The notes below the pieces were generated by a model, which was given only the letters and a program-made list of their open reading frames with translations, was not told the DNA's origin and searched no databases. A stretch of 64,000 bases of DNA from Bacillus sp. RO2 (GTDB lineage: Bacteria; Bacillota; Bacilli; Bacillales; Bacillaceae_I): NCBI RefSeq assembly GCF_012911845.1, contig NZ_JAAXCU010000046.1, forward strand, positions 207,381-271,380, read 5' to 3'. Both the position numbers and the translations under genes were made by a program. Below are positions 1 to 9,975 of this stretch, in pieces. The first letter of the stretch is position 1. Each line of letters opens with the position of its first letter.

Positions 1-275
1 ATATATTGATTTTCCGCAGAATAAATCTAAATTTGTCAAATTGTAAAAGGGTCAATTTAGGGAGGATAATCAAGAGAAACGAAGATTATAATCTATTTTC
101 GAGGCAGAATGACTTTTTTTGTCGGTTGCGCATTTTTACGAATTATAGCGAGCCTACTGTACCAACGTTTTAAGAAAATCCTTCCTATTTGACGAAAAAT
201 ATTTTTTTATTTTTCATTCTTGACTTTTTACATATCTAGTCGACTCTTTACACTACCCTACTAGATGTAGTGCAA

Positions 276-314
276 AACAAAAAGATAACGAGAAATATGC
301 TCCTCGTTATCTTT
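276..314 (-). terminator. lipM terminator
   Basis: A perfect 12-bp inverted repeat (AAAGATAACGAG / CTCGTTATCTTT) is followed on the minus strand by a T-rich tract. The stem includes the lipM stop codon. Positions 1-270 beyond it show no gene, RNA or repeat that I can support. Confidence 0.8.
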
Positions 315-1143
315 TATAATTCCACTCGTCTGTGGAATATTTCTTTTCCATTATGGCATGTACTTCAGCTAATTCTGCTTCTGTCAGTTCATATGTTTCA
401 AGTGTAATGTTAAGTCCTTTTTCAAACCCCTCATAAAAAGCCTTCTTTGCTTCTTCCATGGTAACTGGATTCTCGCGAAGAGCATTGATTGCCACCGCTT
501 TATTTTTAAAATTCTTCTGCATTCGTTCCTTTACGCGTTCGCTTGGGTAGTTAAACAGGCTAAACAACATGTCCTCATCAATATCTAGTAGAATGGAGCC
601 ATGCTGAAGTATGACACCTTTTTGACGTGTCTGCGCACTGCCGGCAACCTTTCTTCCTTCTACTACAAGCTCATACCAGGATGGTGCATCAAAACAAACA
701 GAAGAACGGGGATTCTTCAATCCTTGCTTTTCCTCTTCTGTTCTTGGAATTGCGAAGTATGCATCAAGTCCAAGCGCTTTGAAACCTTCTAAAATACCTT
801 CTGAAATGACTCGGTATGCCTCTGTTACCGTTTGCGGCATTTCTGGATGCTCTTCCGAGACAATAACACTATAGGTTAGTTCCATGTCGTGAAGGACACC
901 ACGGCCACCTGTTGGTCTTCTAACAAACCCAAGGCCAAGTTCTTTTACACGTTCCATATTTATTTCTTTTTCTACTTTTTGAAAATAACCGACAGATAAT
1001 GTCGGAGGATTCCAACCATAAAAACGGATAGTTGGTGGAATGATGCCTTTACTGTGCCAATCTAATAATGCTTCATCAAGCGCCATATTAAATGCAGGAG
1101 ATTGATTTTGTGAATCAATAAACCTCCAAGTTTCTCTAGTCAT
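307..1143 (-). CDS. lipM: Octanoyltransferase LipM
   Basis: LipM moves the octanoyl group from octanoyl-ACP to GcvH, the first step of lipoate assembly in Bacillus. The 278-aa protein is BPL/LplA-fold along its length, with the [12 protein letters not shown] substrate loop (residues 75-86), Lys in [11 protein letters not shown] and the active-site Cys at 150 in SSVCFDAP. A longer reading frame exists upstream, but the ATG at 1143 has a GAGG site about 9 nt away and gives the family's usual length. It lies next to the glycine-cleavage operon, whose H protein is LipM's acceptor. Divergent from yqhL. Confidence 0.95.
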   Translation of the reverse strand: MTRETWRFIDSQNQSPAFNMALDEALLDWHSKGIIPPTIRFYGWNPPTLSVGYFQKVEKEINMERVKELGLGFVRRPTGGRGVLHDMELTYSVIVSEEHPEMPQTVTEAYRVISEGILEGFKALGLDAYFAIPRTEEEKQGLKNPRSSVCFDAPSWYELVVEGRKVAGSAQTRQKGVILQHGSILLDIDEDMLFSLFNYPSERVKERMQKNFKNKAVAINALRENPVTMEEAKKAFYEGFEKGLNITLETYELTEAELAEVHAIMEKKYSTDEWNYKR

Positions 1144-1249
1144 GTTATGTACCTCATTTATCTTTATATGATGAATTAGTCTACCAAAAGTACACCGGGA
1201 TTTCAAAGTTAAAGCTTGGCAGTTTTTTATGGCCGGCTAGTAGAAAAGG

Positions 1250-1278
1250 ATGACATTTCGGACGAGCTTTTATATAAT
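1250..1278 (+). promoter_or_regulatory. sigmaA promoter of yqhL
   Basis: -35 ATGACA (1250-1255), 17-nt spacer, perfect -10 TATAAT (1273-1278). It lies about 40 nt upstream of the yqhL start. Confidence 0.7.
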
Positions 1279-1316
1279 ATACTTTGGTATAAAAAGAAAA
1301 AGAGGGGTTGTCTAGT

Positions 1317-1697
1317 TTGGCTTTATACGTAACTTTAGGAATTTTGGCGGCATTTATTGTCTATTCAGTGATCATGTTTATCTACCAACGTAAAATTCTA
1401 ACAACCTTAACGGAAGAAGAATTTCGTGCTGGTTATCGTAAAGCGCAATTGATTGATGTTCGTGAACCAAAAGAGTATGAAGGCGGGCACATCCTTGGCG
1501 CAAGAAATATCCCTCTATCTCAAATGAAAATGAGAATGAGAGAGGTAAGACAAGACCAACCTGTCTATATTTATTGCCAGAACACCATGCGTAGTGGTCG
1601 TGCAGCTCAAATGTTAAAGCGTAAAGGGTACACGCAGCTTTATCAACTTAAGGGCGGCTTCAAGCAATGGGGCGGTAAAATTAGAACGAAGAATTAA
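1317..1697 (+). CDS. yqhL: Membrane-anchored rhodanese-like protein YqhL
   Basis: A 126-aa protein with one N-terminal membrane segment (about residues 2-22) followed by a single cytosolic rhodanese domain. The domain shows LIDVREPKEYEGGHI and the active-site loop with Cys in IYCQNTMRS, so it could carry sulfane sulfur; the physiological acceptor is unknown. A TTG at 1308 lies directly against the AGAGGGG site, so the TTG at 1317 (9 nt spacing) is preferred. It has its own promoter and a strong terminator, hence is monocistronic. Confidence 0.88.
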   Translation: MALYVTLGILAAFIVYSVIMFIYQRKILTTLTEEEFRAGYRKAQLIDVREPKEYEGGHILGARNIPLSQMKMRMREVRQDQPVYIYCQNTMRSGRAAQMLKRKGYTQLYQLKGGFKQWGGKIRTKN

Positions 1698-1702
1698 TAG
1701 AT

Positions 1703-1745
1703 AAGAGCACTTGCAGAGTAAGTAACTGCAAGTGCTCTTTTGTGT
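1703..1745 (+). terminator. yqhL terminator
   Basis: 14-bp perfect stem AAGAGCACTTGCAG / CTGCAAGTGCTCTT with a 9-nt loop, then TTTGTGTTT. It may also stop the convergent DinB-family gene. Confidence 0.85.
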
Positions 1746-2240
1746 TTATTGAACGGTGTTGTTTAATGTTTGGTTGATTTGATCGATGTGACGTCGCTCA
1801 TGGAACCCTATTAGTTGTACCCATTGTTGCGCAGAGAGGTCGCCGATCCAGCGGTGATTAAAGCCGTATTTATGTAAAGTCTCTTCGTTCACTTCTTGAA
1901 TGAATGTGTTCAGGTTAGCTCTGGATTGCTCCAGCAAATCTATTAGTTCTGTTTTTGTGTACGGGTGTTCGGAAGGAGTAATGTCTTCCGGAGCCACCAC
2001 TTTATATGTTCTGTTGGCTAGGATTTTTGCCAAATTCAATTCTTTCTCTTCTACTTCATGTTTCACTTCAATCGCTTTTCTTAGGCCGTTGGTGATCTTG
2101 TTTTCAATTAGATATAAGTGCTCTACGTTTTGAGAGACGGTCCAGAGGTTTTCGTGTTTTTGATGCAGTTGTTCTTCTGAGATTCCTTTTAATAATTCTA
2201 GCAGTTCTTCTCGTGCTTTATAGGTTTGCTCATAGTACAT
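1746..2240 (-). CDS. DinB-superfamily protein
   Basis: A 164-aa four-helix-bundle protein of the DinB/YfiT-like superfamily, whose members bind a divalent metal through three histidines; many are thiol transferases or of unknown function. Candidate metal ligands are His in QNVEHLY (about 40) and the two His of HERRHIDQ near the C terminus. The start has a strong GGAGGGG site. It is isolated: convergent with yqhL and separated from gcvPB by a repeat-bearing gap. No specific substrate can be assigned. Confidence 0.75.
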   Translation of the reverse strand: MYYEQTYKAREELLELLKGISEEQLHQKHENLWTVSQNVEHLYLIENKITNGLRKAIEVKHEVEEKELNLAKILANRTYKVVAPEDITPSEHPYTKTELIDLLEQSRANLNTFIQEVNEETLHKYGFNHRWIGDLSAQQWVQLIGFHERRHIDQINQTLNNTVQ

Positions 2241-2365
2241 TTGCTTTCCCCTCCCTTTGTTTCTAGTTATATCTTACGGGTTTTTGGGGAGTTTGAGAAG
2301 TGAAAAAAGATGAGGTGTGCTGATTTATGGCATTAAAGTGATAGAACGGAGTCGGCATGCTACGG

Positions 2366-2472
2366 ATATCAAGAAAAAATGAAATATATCAAGAAAAATT
2401 CCGATATATCAATAATTCTCGGGATATATCAATAATTTTCAGCATATATCAATAAAAATCACAACATATCAA
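2366..2472. repeat. Six direct repeats, exact 20-nt period
   Basis: The core ATATCAA recurs six times at exactly 20-nt intervals (2366, 2386, 2406, 2426, 2446, 2466), inside a looser AT-rich unit of the form rATATATCAAkAAttt. It lies in the 342-nt gap between the DinB-family gene and the gcvPB terminator, which otherwise holds nothing I recognise. The units have no inverted symmetry and no conserved repeat/spacer structure. Confidence 0.85.
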
Positions 2473-2536
2473 GAAATCGACACAATCTCACCAAATCCGA
2501 CACCATTAAACCCGCAAGTTCCCGTCCAACACCATA

Positions 2537-2564
2537 GAAAAGAGAACAGGTCCCCCTGTCCTCT
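2537..2564 (-). terminator. gcv operon terminator
   Basis: On the minus strand AGAGGACAGG pairs with CCTGTTCTCT (one G-U), followed by TTTTC, just after the gcvPB stop. Confidence 0.7.
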
Positions 2565-2582
2565 CTCCAATCAAAATCTCAT

Positions 2583-4049
2583 TCAAGCTTCCTTCTGATA
2601 ACGCAACACTGGCTTACGCGCTGCCAGCGTCTCATCCAATCTCTTAATCACGGTCGTATGAGGTGCTTCTTGAACGACTTCCGGATTTTCTTCCGCTTCA
2701 CGCGCAATCTGGATCATCGCTTCAATGAAGGAATCCAATGTTTCTTTTGATTCCGTTTCAGTCGGCTCGATCATGATGCACTCTTCCACATTCAATGGGA
2801 AGTAAATCGTTGGCGGATGGTAGCCGAAGTCAAGCAGGCGTTTGGCGATATCCAATGTGCGAACACCAAGCTTCTTCTGACGCTTACCACTTAGCACAAA
2901 TTCGTGCTTACAATGTCTGTCAAACGGTAAATCGTAGTGCTCTGCCAAACGGCGCATCATGTAATTCGCGTTCAGTACGGCATATTCCGTTACTGCTTTC
3001 AGACCATCTGGACCCATAGAACGGATATACGTGTATGCACGAACATTAATGCCGAAGTTTCCGTAGAACGGCTTCACGCGACCGATAGATTGTGGACGAT
3101 CGTAGTCGAAACCGAACGTGCCGTCTTCATTTTTCACTACTAATGGCTTAGGCAAGTAAGGGATCAAATCAGCTTTAACGCCGACTGGACCGGAACCAGG
3201 ACCACCGCCACCGTGAGGGCCTGTAAATGTTTTATGCAAGTTCAGGTGAACCACGTCAAAGCCCATGTCTCCAGGACGCGCTTTGCTTAATACCGCATTC
3301 AGGTTCGCTCCGTCATAATAAAGCTTTCCGCCTGCATCATGGACGATGCGCGCCATTTCTAGAATATTCTCTTCAAAAAGGCCAAGCGTGTTCGGGTTGG
3401 TCAACATCAAAGCAGCCGTGTCTTCCCCTACCACTCTGCGAAGATCCTCTAAATCTACCAAACCGTTTTCATCGGATTTAACCGTAATGGTTTCAAGACC
3501 AGCAACAGTTGCAGAAGCCGGATTTGTTCCATGTGCGGAGTCAGGAACGATAACTTTTGTACGGTTATGGTCATTGTTTGCTTCATGGAATGCACGAATC
3601 ATCATTAGACCTGTCCACTCACCATGTGCTCCGGCCGCAGGTTGCAGTGTCACTTCATCCATTCCTGTGATTTCAATCAAGTGCTCTTGCAAGTCGTGCA
3701 TCAATTCCAACGCACCTTGTACAGTTGATTCACACTGCAATGGATGGATATGTGCAAAGCCTGGGAAGCGTGCTACGTTTTCATTGATTTTCGGGTTATA
3801 TTTCATCGTACAAGAACCAAGCGGGTAGAAGCCGGAGTCCACACCGTGGTTTCGATTACTCAATGCTGTATAGTGACGCATAATATCAAGCTCGGAAACT
3901 TCCGGTAGTTCTGGTGCTTCCTCGCGGATGTATTCGCTTGGGAAAAGTTCTGCTAAATCTACTTCAGGTACATCGTTTTCAGGCAGGCTGTATCCAATAC
4001 GACCTTCTCTGGACATTTCAAAAATGAGTGGTTGATTTTGCTTCTTCAT
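2583..4049 (-). CDS. gcvPB: Glycine dehydrogenase (decarboxylating) subunit 2
   Basis: PLP-binding subunit of the split P protein. Together with GcvPA it decarboxylates glycine and loads the aminomethyl group on lipoyl-GcvH. The 488 residues match the family length; the PLP lysine lies in [17 protein letters not shown] (about 272). ATGA overlap with the gcvPA stop (4 nt) indicates translational coupling, consistent with a 1:1 heterodimer. Last gene of the gcvT-gcvPA-gcvPB operon. Confidence 0.96.
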   Translation of the reverse strand: MKKQNQPLIFEMSREGRIGYSLPENDVPEVDLAELFPSEYIREEAPELPEVSELDIMRHYTALSNRNHGVDSGFYPLGSCTMKYNPKINENVARFPGFAHIHPLQCESTVQGALELMHDLQEHLIEITGMDEVTLQPAAGAHGEWTGLMMIRAFHEANNDHNRTKVIVPDSAHGTNPASATVAGLETITVKSDENGLVDLEDLRRVVGEDTAALMLTNPNTLGLFEENILEMARIVHDAGGKLYYDGANLNAVLSKARPGDMGFDVVHLNLHKTFTGPHGGGGPGSGPVGVKADLIPYLPKPLVVKNEDGTFGFDYDRPQSIGRVKPFYGNFGINVRAYTYIRSMGPDGLKAVTEYAVLNANYMMRRLAEHYDLPFDRHCKHEFVLSGKRQKKLGVRTLDIAKRLLDFGYHPPTIYFPLNVEECIMIEPTETESKETLDSFIEAMIQIAREAEENPEVVQEAPHTTVIKRLDETLAARKPVLRYQKEA

Positions 4050-5392
4050 TGCTGATGAGCCCCCATTTCTCTCGCTAGTGTGTCAATTTCTTCTTTCGTG
4101 CGTAATTCTGTAACTGCAAGTAGCATATGGTTTTCCAGTTCAGGATAGTATGTTCCTAGGTCGTAGCCACCGATCATTCCTTTTTCAAGAAGCTTGCGGT
4201 TTACTTCTTTAATAGGAGTGGACAGTTTTACAACGAATTCGTTGAAGAACGGACCGCTGAATGTTACTTCAAGACCTGCTGCTTCTAAAGAACGCTTAGC
4301 ATATTGTGCTTTTTGGATGTTTTGTACGGCCATTTCCTTCACACCCTTTTTGCCAAGGGCTGTCATGGCAACAGATGCTGCGAGTGCATTCAATGCCTGG
4401 TTGGAACAGATGTTGGAAGTCGCTTTATCACGACGGATATGTTGTTCACGTGCTTGCAGCGTCAGAACGAATCCGCGTTGGCCTTCCTCGTCCACTGTCT
4501 GACCTACTAATCTACCAGGAACTTTACGCATCAATTTGGATGTTACCGCAAAATAACCACAATGCGGTCCACCGAATTGAGTAGGGATTCCGAATGGTTG
4601 CGCATCACCTGTTACAATATCAGCACCAAATTTACCCGGAGGTGTCAGAGCACCAAGCGCCAACGGATTAGAAGAAACAACGAACATTCCCTTGTCTGTA
4701 TGAGCAATTTTTTCAATTTCTTGCAGCGGCTCCACTTGACCGAAGAAGTTTGGATATTGAACCATTACTGCCGCAACGTCAGATGACATCATTTCTTCTA
4801 ATGCAGCTACATCGGTTACTCCATTTTTCGTTGGGATCTCTACCACTTCCACATATTGTCCTTTTGCATAAGAAGTTACCACTGCTTTTGCTTCAGGGTG
4901 AACTGCGCCCGAAATAAGCACTTTTTTCTTTTTCGTATGACCGCAAGAAAGCATCGCTGCTTCTGCGAAGGCTGTTGGGCCGTCATACATAGACGAGTTT
5001 GCCACGTCCATGCCTGTTAGTTCACAAATCATTGTTTGGAATTCAAAGATAGCTTGCAGTTCCCCTTGTGAGATCTCAGGCTGATAAGGCGTGTATGCTG
5101 TGTAAAATTCAGAACGGGAAATAACATGGTCAACGATGACCGGCATGTAATGATCGTATACGCCAGCTCCCAAGAAGGAAGCATGCTTTCTTAAATCTTT
5201 ATTTTTAGCAGCAAGCTCACTTAACTCACGCATCAATTCTGACTCAGATTTTGCTTGTTTAATTTTCAGTTCTCCGTCAAATCGAACGCTTTCCGGGATG
5301 TCTGAAAATAGTTCGTCAATAGTTTGTACTCCTATTACTTGAAGCATTTCTTGAATATCTTGGTCTGTCATCGGTAAATAACGATGTTTCAT
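4046..5392 (-). CDS. gcvPA: Glycine dehydrogenase (decarboxylating) subunit 1
   Basis: N-terminal half of the P protein (448 aa, the normal length for split forms), with the typical [11 protein letters not shown] and [20 protein letters not shown] segments. It lacks the PLP lysine, which is supplied by GcvPB. It follows gcvT by 18 nt, with a GGAGAGGGG-type site in the gap, and overlaps gcvPB by 4 nt. Expression should follow the glycine riboswitch upstream of gcvT. Confidence 0.96.
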   Translation of the reverse strand: MKHRYLPMTDQDIQEMLQVIGVQTIDELFSDIPESVRFDGELKIKQAKSESELMRELSELAAKNKDLRKHASFLGAGVYDHYMPVIVDHVISRSEFYTAYTPYQPEISQGELQAIFEFQTMICELTGMDVANSSMYDGPTAFAEAAMLSCGHTKKKKVLISGAVHPEAKAVVTSYAKGQYVEVVEIPTKNGVTDVAALEEMMSSDVAAVMVQYPNFFGQVEPLQEIEKIAHTDKGMFVVSSNPLALGALTPPGKFGADIVTGDAQPFGIPTQFGGPHCGYFAVTSKLMRKVPGRLVGQTVDEEGQRGFVLTLQAREQHIRRDKATSNICSNQALNALAASVAMTALGKKGVKEMAVQNIQKAQYAKRSLEAAGLEVTFSGPFFNEFVVKLSTPIKEVNRKLLEKGMIGGYDLGTYYPELENHMLLAVTELRTKEEIDTLAREMGAHQQ

Positions 5393-5410
5393 GTGAGTTC
5401 CCCTCTCCGG

Positions 5411-6514
5411 TTAGTTTTTCGGACGTTGATAGAATGGTGCTTTTACCACTTTTGCTTTTAGACGTTTTTTACGAACTTGCACTTCCACTTCTGTTTCAAG
5501 ATCTGTGAATTCTTTTTTCAAAAGTGCCAGGCCGACATTTTTCTTTAAAGTTGGAGATTGAGTACCAGTTGTCACTTCCCCAACTTGCTCGTCACCTACA
5601 AACACTTCATAGCCGTGTCGAGGAATTCCTTTGTCTATCATTTCAATTCCAACGATACTTCGAGGTGCGCCGTTTTCTTTTTGCTCTTTTAAAACTTCTT
5701 TCCCGAAGAAATCCTCTTCTTTGTTCGTTTTGACTGCGAAACCAATACCAGCTTCAATCGGTGTTATGTCTTTTGAAAGTTCTTGACCGTAAAGAGCAAG
5801 CTTGGCTTCAAAGCGCAAGGTGTCACGTGAACCTAATCCGCATGGAACTAGCCCGTCTTCTTTTCCAGCTTCAAGCAGCGTGTTCCAAAGTTGAACTGCG
5901 TCATCTTGCTGGCAATAGATTTCAAATCCATCTTCACCTGTGTAACCAGTTCTAGAAACAAGCGCTGAAATACCATCAATATCTACATTTTCTTTAAATT
6001 TAAAAAATTTAATTTCTGAAAGGTCCGTACTTGTCAGCTTTTGCAAAACTTTCTCTGCAACTGGACCTTGAATCGCAAGCTGTGCGATACTCTCTGAGAT
6101 ATTTGTGACTTCTACTTCTTCTATTGCATGGCTTTTTAACCAATCATAATCTTTTTCTATATTGGATGCGTTCACAACAAGCAGGTAATCCTCATCCGCT
6201 TTTTTGTAGACTAGAAGATCGTCTACCGTCCCACCGTCCGGATAACACATTGCTGTGTATTGTGCACCACCGTCTTTGAGTTTGGAAACGTCATTTGTCA
6301 TCATTTTCTGTAGGTAAGCAAGACTGTCTTTTCCTTTTACTTCAATCTCTCCCATGTGGGAAACATCGAATAAACCGGCTTTTGTTCGAACCGCTTCGTG
6401 TTCTTCTTTAATACTTGAAAATTGAACGGGCAGATCCCATCCACCAAAATCAATCGTTTTACCACCATGCTCTTTGTACACATCAAATAATGGTGTTTTT
6501 TTAAGTTCAGTCAT
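5411..6514 (-). CDS. gcvT: Aminomethyltransferase (glycine cleavage T protein)
   Basis: Transfers the methylene group from aminomethyl-lipoyl-GcvH to tetrahydrofolate, releasing ammonia. The 367-aa protein shows [13 protein letters not shown] and the folate-site [12 protein letters not shown] motif, with the C-terminal beta-barrel. The open frame begins upstream, but that Met precedes the GGAGGAG site; the ATG at 6514, 8 nt after it, gives the right N terminus ([11 protein letters not shown]). First gene of the gcv operon, preceded by a 5' leader with a tandem glycine riboswitch. Confidence 0.96.
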   Translation of the reverse strand: MTELKKTPLFDVYKEHGGKTIDFGGWDLPVQFSSIKEEHEAVRTKAGLFDVSHMGEIEVKGKDSLAYLQKMMTNDVSKLKDGGAQYTAMCYPDGGTVDDLLVYKKADEDYLLVVNASNIEKDYDWLKSHAIEEVEVTNISESIAQLAIQGPVAEKVLQKLTSTDLSEIKFFKFKENVDIDGISALVSRTGYTGEDGFEIYCQQDDAVQLWNTLLEAGKEDGLVPCGLGSRDTLRFEAKLALYGQELSKDITPIEAGIGFAVKTNKEEDFFGKEVLKEQKENGAPRSIVGIEMIDKGIPRHGYEVFVGDEQVGEVTTGTQSPTLKKNVGLALLKKEFTDLETEVEVQVRKKRLKAKVVKAPFYQRPKN

Positions 6515-6581
6515 TACTTTTCTCCTCCTTTTACTAACCAAAAGAATGTAAACCTACTAGTTTGCCTTTTTGCTCTGATCC

Positions 6582-6630
6582 AAAAAAGGACAGAGAAACT
6601 CCTTTTTCAAAAAAGAGTTCTCTGTCCTTT
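6582..6630 (-). terminator. Riboswitch expression-platform terminator
   Basis: GGACAGAGAAC...(A/T-rich loop)...GTTTCTCTGTCC followed by TTTTTT on the minus strand. Its 5' arm overlaps the 3' end of the second glycine aptamer, so ligand binding and termination compete for the same bases. Confidence 0.85.
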
Positions 6631-6812
6631 GCACCTGAAAGTTTACCTTATATAGAAGGCTTTCCCCTTTGGTGGTTTATTCCGAATCAATAGGAATAAA
6701 CGCTCTCCAGAGTTGCGTCCAACAAGAGTCTTTTTGCCTGAGAGATTCACAGTCATTCTGCTTGCTCCTTCGGCGCTGCCGTATTTTTTATGGCAGTCTC
6801 TCCCCTTGTTCT
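6612..6812 (-). ncRNA. Tandem glycine riboswitch
   Basis: Two consecutive aptamers are readable on the minus strand. The first has GGGGAGAG, GCCGAAGGAGCAA, AATCTCTCAGGCAAA and CTCTGGAGAG. The second has CACCAAAGGGGAAA, CTTTCAGGTGCAAAGGACAG. This is the classic arrangement before Bacillus gcvT operons, where glycine binding favours read-through. A terminator follows directly and gcvT starts about 100 nt downstream. Confidence 0.95.
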
Positions 6813-6819
6813 CATTCGC

Positions 6820-6848
6820 AATATAATATTTTCTTTAAACATGGTCAT
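6820..6848 (-). promoter_or_regulatory. Candidate promoter of the gcv operon
   Basis: -35 ATGACC (6843-6848), 17-nt spacer, -10 TATATT (6820-6825) on the minus strand, placing the transcript start a few bases before the first aptamer. Confidence 0.5.
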
Positions 6849-7083
6849 ACTAATAGAAAGTTACAACATTCATGTTTATATAGCCAGGCAATCTGCCTTA
6901 AAAAGCTCACTATTATCCTACCATTAGACAAAGGAATCTGGCAATATAAAAACACTTATTATTATTATTTTTATATAGCTAAATGTTCGTGTTTAAACAA
7001 GTAGATTATCAATATTTTCTAATGAAAACGCTATCCTTTTGCAACATACTATAAATTGGATAATTCAGAAAGGATGCACAACA

Positions 7084-8781
7084 ATGAATGTAGAGATTGT
7101 TTTTGATAAAGAATGGCAGGACGAACTGTTAAAACGCATGGAAGATGATGGTCCTTGGGCTAATTACGAACTATTCAAGCTTGCGTTAGAGGTGGAAAAC
7201 CATCTAAGCATCCCAGAATTTGAAGGATTGCTTGCTCCTTCCCACTTGCCACAACTGACTCCACTTCCTCACCAGTTGGAAGTTGCCAGAAATGTGGTGG
7301 AGGAGATGAACGGGAAAGCCATACTCGCCGATGAAGTGGGGCTAGGTAAGACCATTGAAGCAGGACTTATTCTTAAAGAATATATGATTCGAGGACTAGT
7401 GAAAAAGGTTTTGATTTTAGTTCCAGCATCCCTTGTATCACAATGGGCCATTGAATTGAATCAAAAATTCTACATCCCCGCTATCGGTCAAAAAAAGAGT
7501 TATGTTTGGGAGCAATGTGATGTAGTGGTTTCTTCAATTGATACCGCAAAAAGGAGTCCGCACCGCGAAATCATCAATAGCTTGGAATACGACATGGTGA
7601 TAATTGATGAGGCTCACAAACTGAAAAATAATAAAACCAAAAACTATGAATTTGTACAGAATTTAAAGAAGAAGTTTTGCCTTTTGTTAACAGCCACTCC
7701 TATTCAAAATAAAGTGGAAGAAATTTTCAACCTAGTGTCCCTTCTAAAACCCGGCCACCTAGGGAGCGAGAGTAATTTTACGGAAGTGTTTCGTGCAAAA
7801 GACCGAAAGCTTGAGAACGACGATTATTTAAAAGAACTCGTCAATAAAGTGATGATCCGAAACAGGCGCGGGGATACAGGCATTGATTGGCCAAAAAGAA
7901 ATGTGGAGTCTTGTATCATTGAATTTTCAAAAGAGGAACAGGATCTTTATGATGCCATTAATCAGTTAAAGACAGATCCTTATGTGCCGATTACCAGTCA
8001 ATTCTCCATCATGACCTTGCAGCGGGAAGCATGCAGCAGCAGGGAAGCTGTCTACTATACCGTTAAAAATATGATCGAACGGAAGCAACAAGAAAATCCA
8101 CATTATCAACCCTCACAGGGGCTTTTGAACATTTTCGAAAAAATTGATTTGGTTGGACGAAACTCTAAAGCAGAGAAAGTTTTAGAGCTGATCAGAAATG
8201 TAAATGACAAAGTCATCATCTTCACCGAATATAGAGCGACACAAATGTATCTCCAATGGTTCTTAAAGCAAAATGGCATCACATCTGTTCCTTTTCGGGG
8301 AGGCTTCAAACGAGGTAAAAAGGATTGGATGAGAGAATTGTTTAAAAATCATGTGCAAGTGCTGATTGCAACAGAAGCCGGGGGCGAGGGAATCAACCTG
8401 CAATTCTGTAACCACATTATTAACTACGACCTTCCCTGGAACCCTATGAGACTTGAGCAGCGCATTGGCCGGATTCACAGGCTCGGACAAGAGCGTGATG
8501 TGAACATCTATAATTTTGCCACAAGTAACACCGTCGAGGAACATATTTTAAAGTTGCTATATGAAAAAATTAATCTGTTTGAACGAGTAATTGGAGAGCT
8601 TGATGATATCTTGACGAAGATGGAAATCAAGAATTTAGAAGAGCACATACAAGACATCATGCTTCATTCAAAGTCAGAGGGTGAAATGAAGATAAAGATG
8701 GAGAACCTCTCCTCTATTATTGAATTTGCCGATCAGATGAAAAAGGAGGACGGTCCACATGCAGCAGCGGGAAATTCATAG
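7084..8781 (+). CDS. yqhH: SNF2-family DEAD/DEAH helicase YqhH
   Basis: A 565-aa SNF2-type ATPase (RapA-like branch). It has motif I ADEVGLGKT (82-90), motif II DEAH (175-178), LLTATPIQN (motif III) and the C-terminal RecA domain ending in RIGRIHRLGQ (motif VI). In this family ATP hydrolysis drives movement on duplex DNA or displaces bound protein; the target is unknown. The ATG at 7084 has AAAGGA about 10 nt upstream, and the longer frame has no site. It overlaps yqhG by 23 nt, so the pair is cotranscribed, as in B. subtilis. Confidence 0.92.
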   Translation: MNVEIVFDKEWQDELLKRMEDDGPWANYELFKLALEVENHLSIPEFEGLLAPSHLPQLTPLPHQLEVARNVVEEMNGKAILADEVGLGKTIEAGLILKEYMIRGLVKKVLILVPASLVSQWAIELNQKFYIPAIGQKKSYVWEQCDVVVSSIDTAKRSPHREIINSLEYDMVIIDEAHKLKNNKTKNYEFVQNLKKKFCLLLTATPIQNKVEEIFNLVSLLKPGHLGSESNFTEVFRAKDRKLENDDYLKELVNKVMIRNRRGDTGIDWPKRNVESCIIEFSKEEQDLYDAINQLKTDPYVPITSQFSIMTLQREACSSREAVYYTVKNMIERKQQENPHYQPSQGLLNIFEKIDLVGRNSKAEKVLELIRNVNDKVIIFTEYRATQMYLQWFLKQNGITSVPFRGGFKRGKKDWMRELFKNHVQVLIATEAGGEGINLQFCNHIINYDLPWNPMRLEQRIGRIHRLGQERDVNIYNFATSNTVEEHILKLLYEKINLFERVIGELDDILTKMEIKNLEEHIQDIMLHSKSEGEMKIKMENLSSIIEFADQMKKEDGPHAAAGNS

Positions 8782-9577
8782 ATTTTTGGAGCGATACTTT
8801 ACGGCGAACAGCTGTGAAATAGTCGAGAACACGAACAGCCATCTTGCCGTGCAATTGACCATTGATATGGACAAAGAACTGATGAACCGGCCTTTTTATT
8901 GGCACTACCTCGAAAAAACAGGCGGTGTGCCAAATCCGATGAAGATGACTTTGATTACCGACAGCAACAAGGCACCTGAAGACTTAAAAGGGGATCATGT
9001 CCATTTTGGCTCTCCACGTATGCACCAAATTTTTGAATCCACGAAAAGTCTAGCAGGGTATATTCGGCTGTATGAAAATATTCCTTCTCATACCGGTGAA
9101 GGTCATCTTCCCCTGCATCCATGGCTAAATGTCAATATGAAAGTAAGTTATCAATGCGACCGCAAGAAGGATGTCATTATGTCACTTGGTATCCATCTGA
9201 TTACTGGCACGATTGTAGAAAAGTTTCAAGAAGAAGTGGAAAAGATCAATCTGACACCTAAGATTCCTGATTTTTGTTTTACCATGACTCCGATTATTAA
9301 GCCGGCAAGTGGACTTACCAGGCTTGAGCATTATGTAAATGGATTTATTGCAACTGAAGATCATCAATGGGCAGAAGACGCGAGGAAAAGATGGGATCAA
9401 GATCTCCAGCTTTTAACACATTTTTACGAGGATGATGAAGAAAAGCCAGAGGCCTATGAAACAGAAAAGAAAGCTCTTCAAGAGCAATATGAGCCAAAAA
9501 TTCATGTGACAATCATTAACGGCGGGCTTTTCTATTTAAGTCCTAGTTTTATTAATAACATACACAGTGGTAGATGA
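8759..9577 (+). CDS. yqhG: YqhG family protein
   Basis: A 272-aa soluble protein of unknown function, always paired with the YqhH helicase in Bacillus. No catalytic motif is evident; the C-terminal part (DDEEKPEAYETEKKA) is acidic and probably helical. The start lies inside yqhH behind AAAAAGGAGG. The stop codon TGA (9575-9577) is in the loop of the terminator, so the terminator's left arm is coding. The conserved overlap suggests YqhG works with the helicase; this is inference. Confidence 0.88.
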   Translation: MQQREIHRFLERYFTANSCEIVENTNSHLAVQLTIDMDKELMNRPFYWHYLEKTGGVPNPMKMTLITDSNKAPEDLKGDHVHFGSPRMHQIFESTKSLAGYIRLYENIPSHTGEGHLPLHPWLNVNMKVSYQCDRKKDVIMSLGIHLITGTIVEKFQEEVEKINLTPKIPDFCFTMTPIIKPASGLTRLEHYVNGFIATEDHQWAEDARKRWDQDLQLLTHFYEDDEEKPEAYETEKKALQEQYEPKIHVTIINGGLFYLSPSFINNIHSGR

Positions 9578-9600
9578 AAACTACCATTGTGTATGTTTTT
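9557..9600 (+). terminator. yqhHG terminator
   Basis: Seventeen-bp stem AACATACACAGTGGTAG / CTACCATTGTGTATGTT with a 7-nt loop containing the yqhG stop codon, then TTTTTAATTT. Confidence 0.88.
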
Positions 9601-9901
9601 AATTTAAATAGTAGTAGATCCAATAGATATGTAGCACTGTGACAAGGCTATACCCACAAACGGCGGTAATGCAGACCACTTTAAGAATGGCTGATTTAAG
9701 TTTGAGATTATTTTGTATGAAGAACAGTAGAAGTATGGAGATGCCAAATTTAAAGAGTAAAAATAAGGCCGGGCTTGTTTCATAGAGGGATTTCATTAAC
9801 GGGTTACCTTCATTAATTAGTTGAAAGTGCAGACCAAAATATGTAGCAACTCCGTCAAAAAAGTTTAATAGCAACAGCGCGATTAATAGCTTTTTGATTA
9901 T
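9599..9901 (-). CDS. DUF5658-like membrane protein (non-canonical start likely)
   Basis: A small integral membrane protein with three predicted helices: the first around LLLLNFFDGVATYFGL, the second around ALFLLFKFGISILLLFF, the third around VVCITAVCGYSLVTVLHIYWI. The pattern fits the DUF5658 family of unknown function. The first NTG start is a TTG at 9874, but the only ribosome site (GGAGG, 9908-9912) is 33 nt upstream of it. Between them the frame is open and adds IIKKLLIALL, completing the first helix. Translation therefore probably begins at ATA (9899-9901) or ATC (9896-9898), or the original ATG has mutated. The gene has its own promoter, framed by two identical palindromes. Confidence 0.7.
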   Translation of the reverse strand: MIKKLLIALLLLNFFDGVATYFGLHFQLINEGNPLMKSLYETSPALFLLFKFGISILLLFFIQNNLKLKSAILKVVCITAVCGYSLVTVLHIYWIYYYLN

Positions 9902-9921
9902 GGCACACCTCCACGCCGGTT

Positions 9922-9941
9922 TTGTTCTCTAGTAAGAACAA
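9922..9941. promoter_or_regulatory. Operator-like palindrome, proximal copy
   Basis: TTGTTCT-ctagta-AGAACAA, a perfect 7-bp inverted repeat with a 6-nt spacer. It abuts the -10 element of the DUF5658 gene and would cover the transcript start. Confidence 0.6.
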
Positions 9942-9970
9942 TTATACATTTACAATTCGTTATTAAGCAA
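9941..9970 (-). promoter_or_regulatory. Promoter of the DUF5658 gene
   Basis: On the minus strand, -10 TATAAT (9941-9946) and -35 TTGCTT (9965-9970) with an 18-nt spacer, between the two palindromes. Confidence 0.6.
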
Positions 9971-9975
9971 GAGTT

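Noticed and set aside
2366..2472. CRISPR array
   Set aside because: Only a 7-nt core is shared and the period is 20 nt; there is no conserved repeat of 24 nt or more, no spacers and no cas genes.
3346..3828. 160-codon plus-strand frame antisense to gcvPB
   Set aside because: Codon-bias shadow of a highly conserved gene on the opposite strand; no ribosome site or motif.
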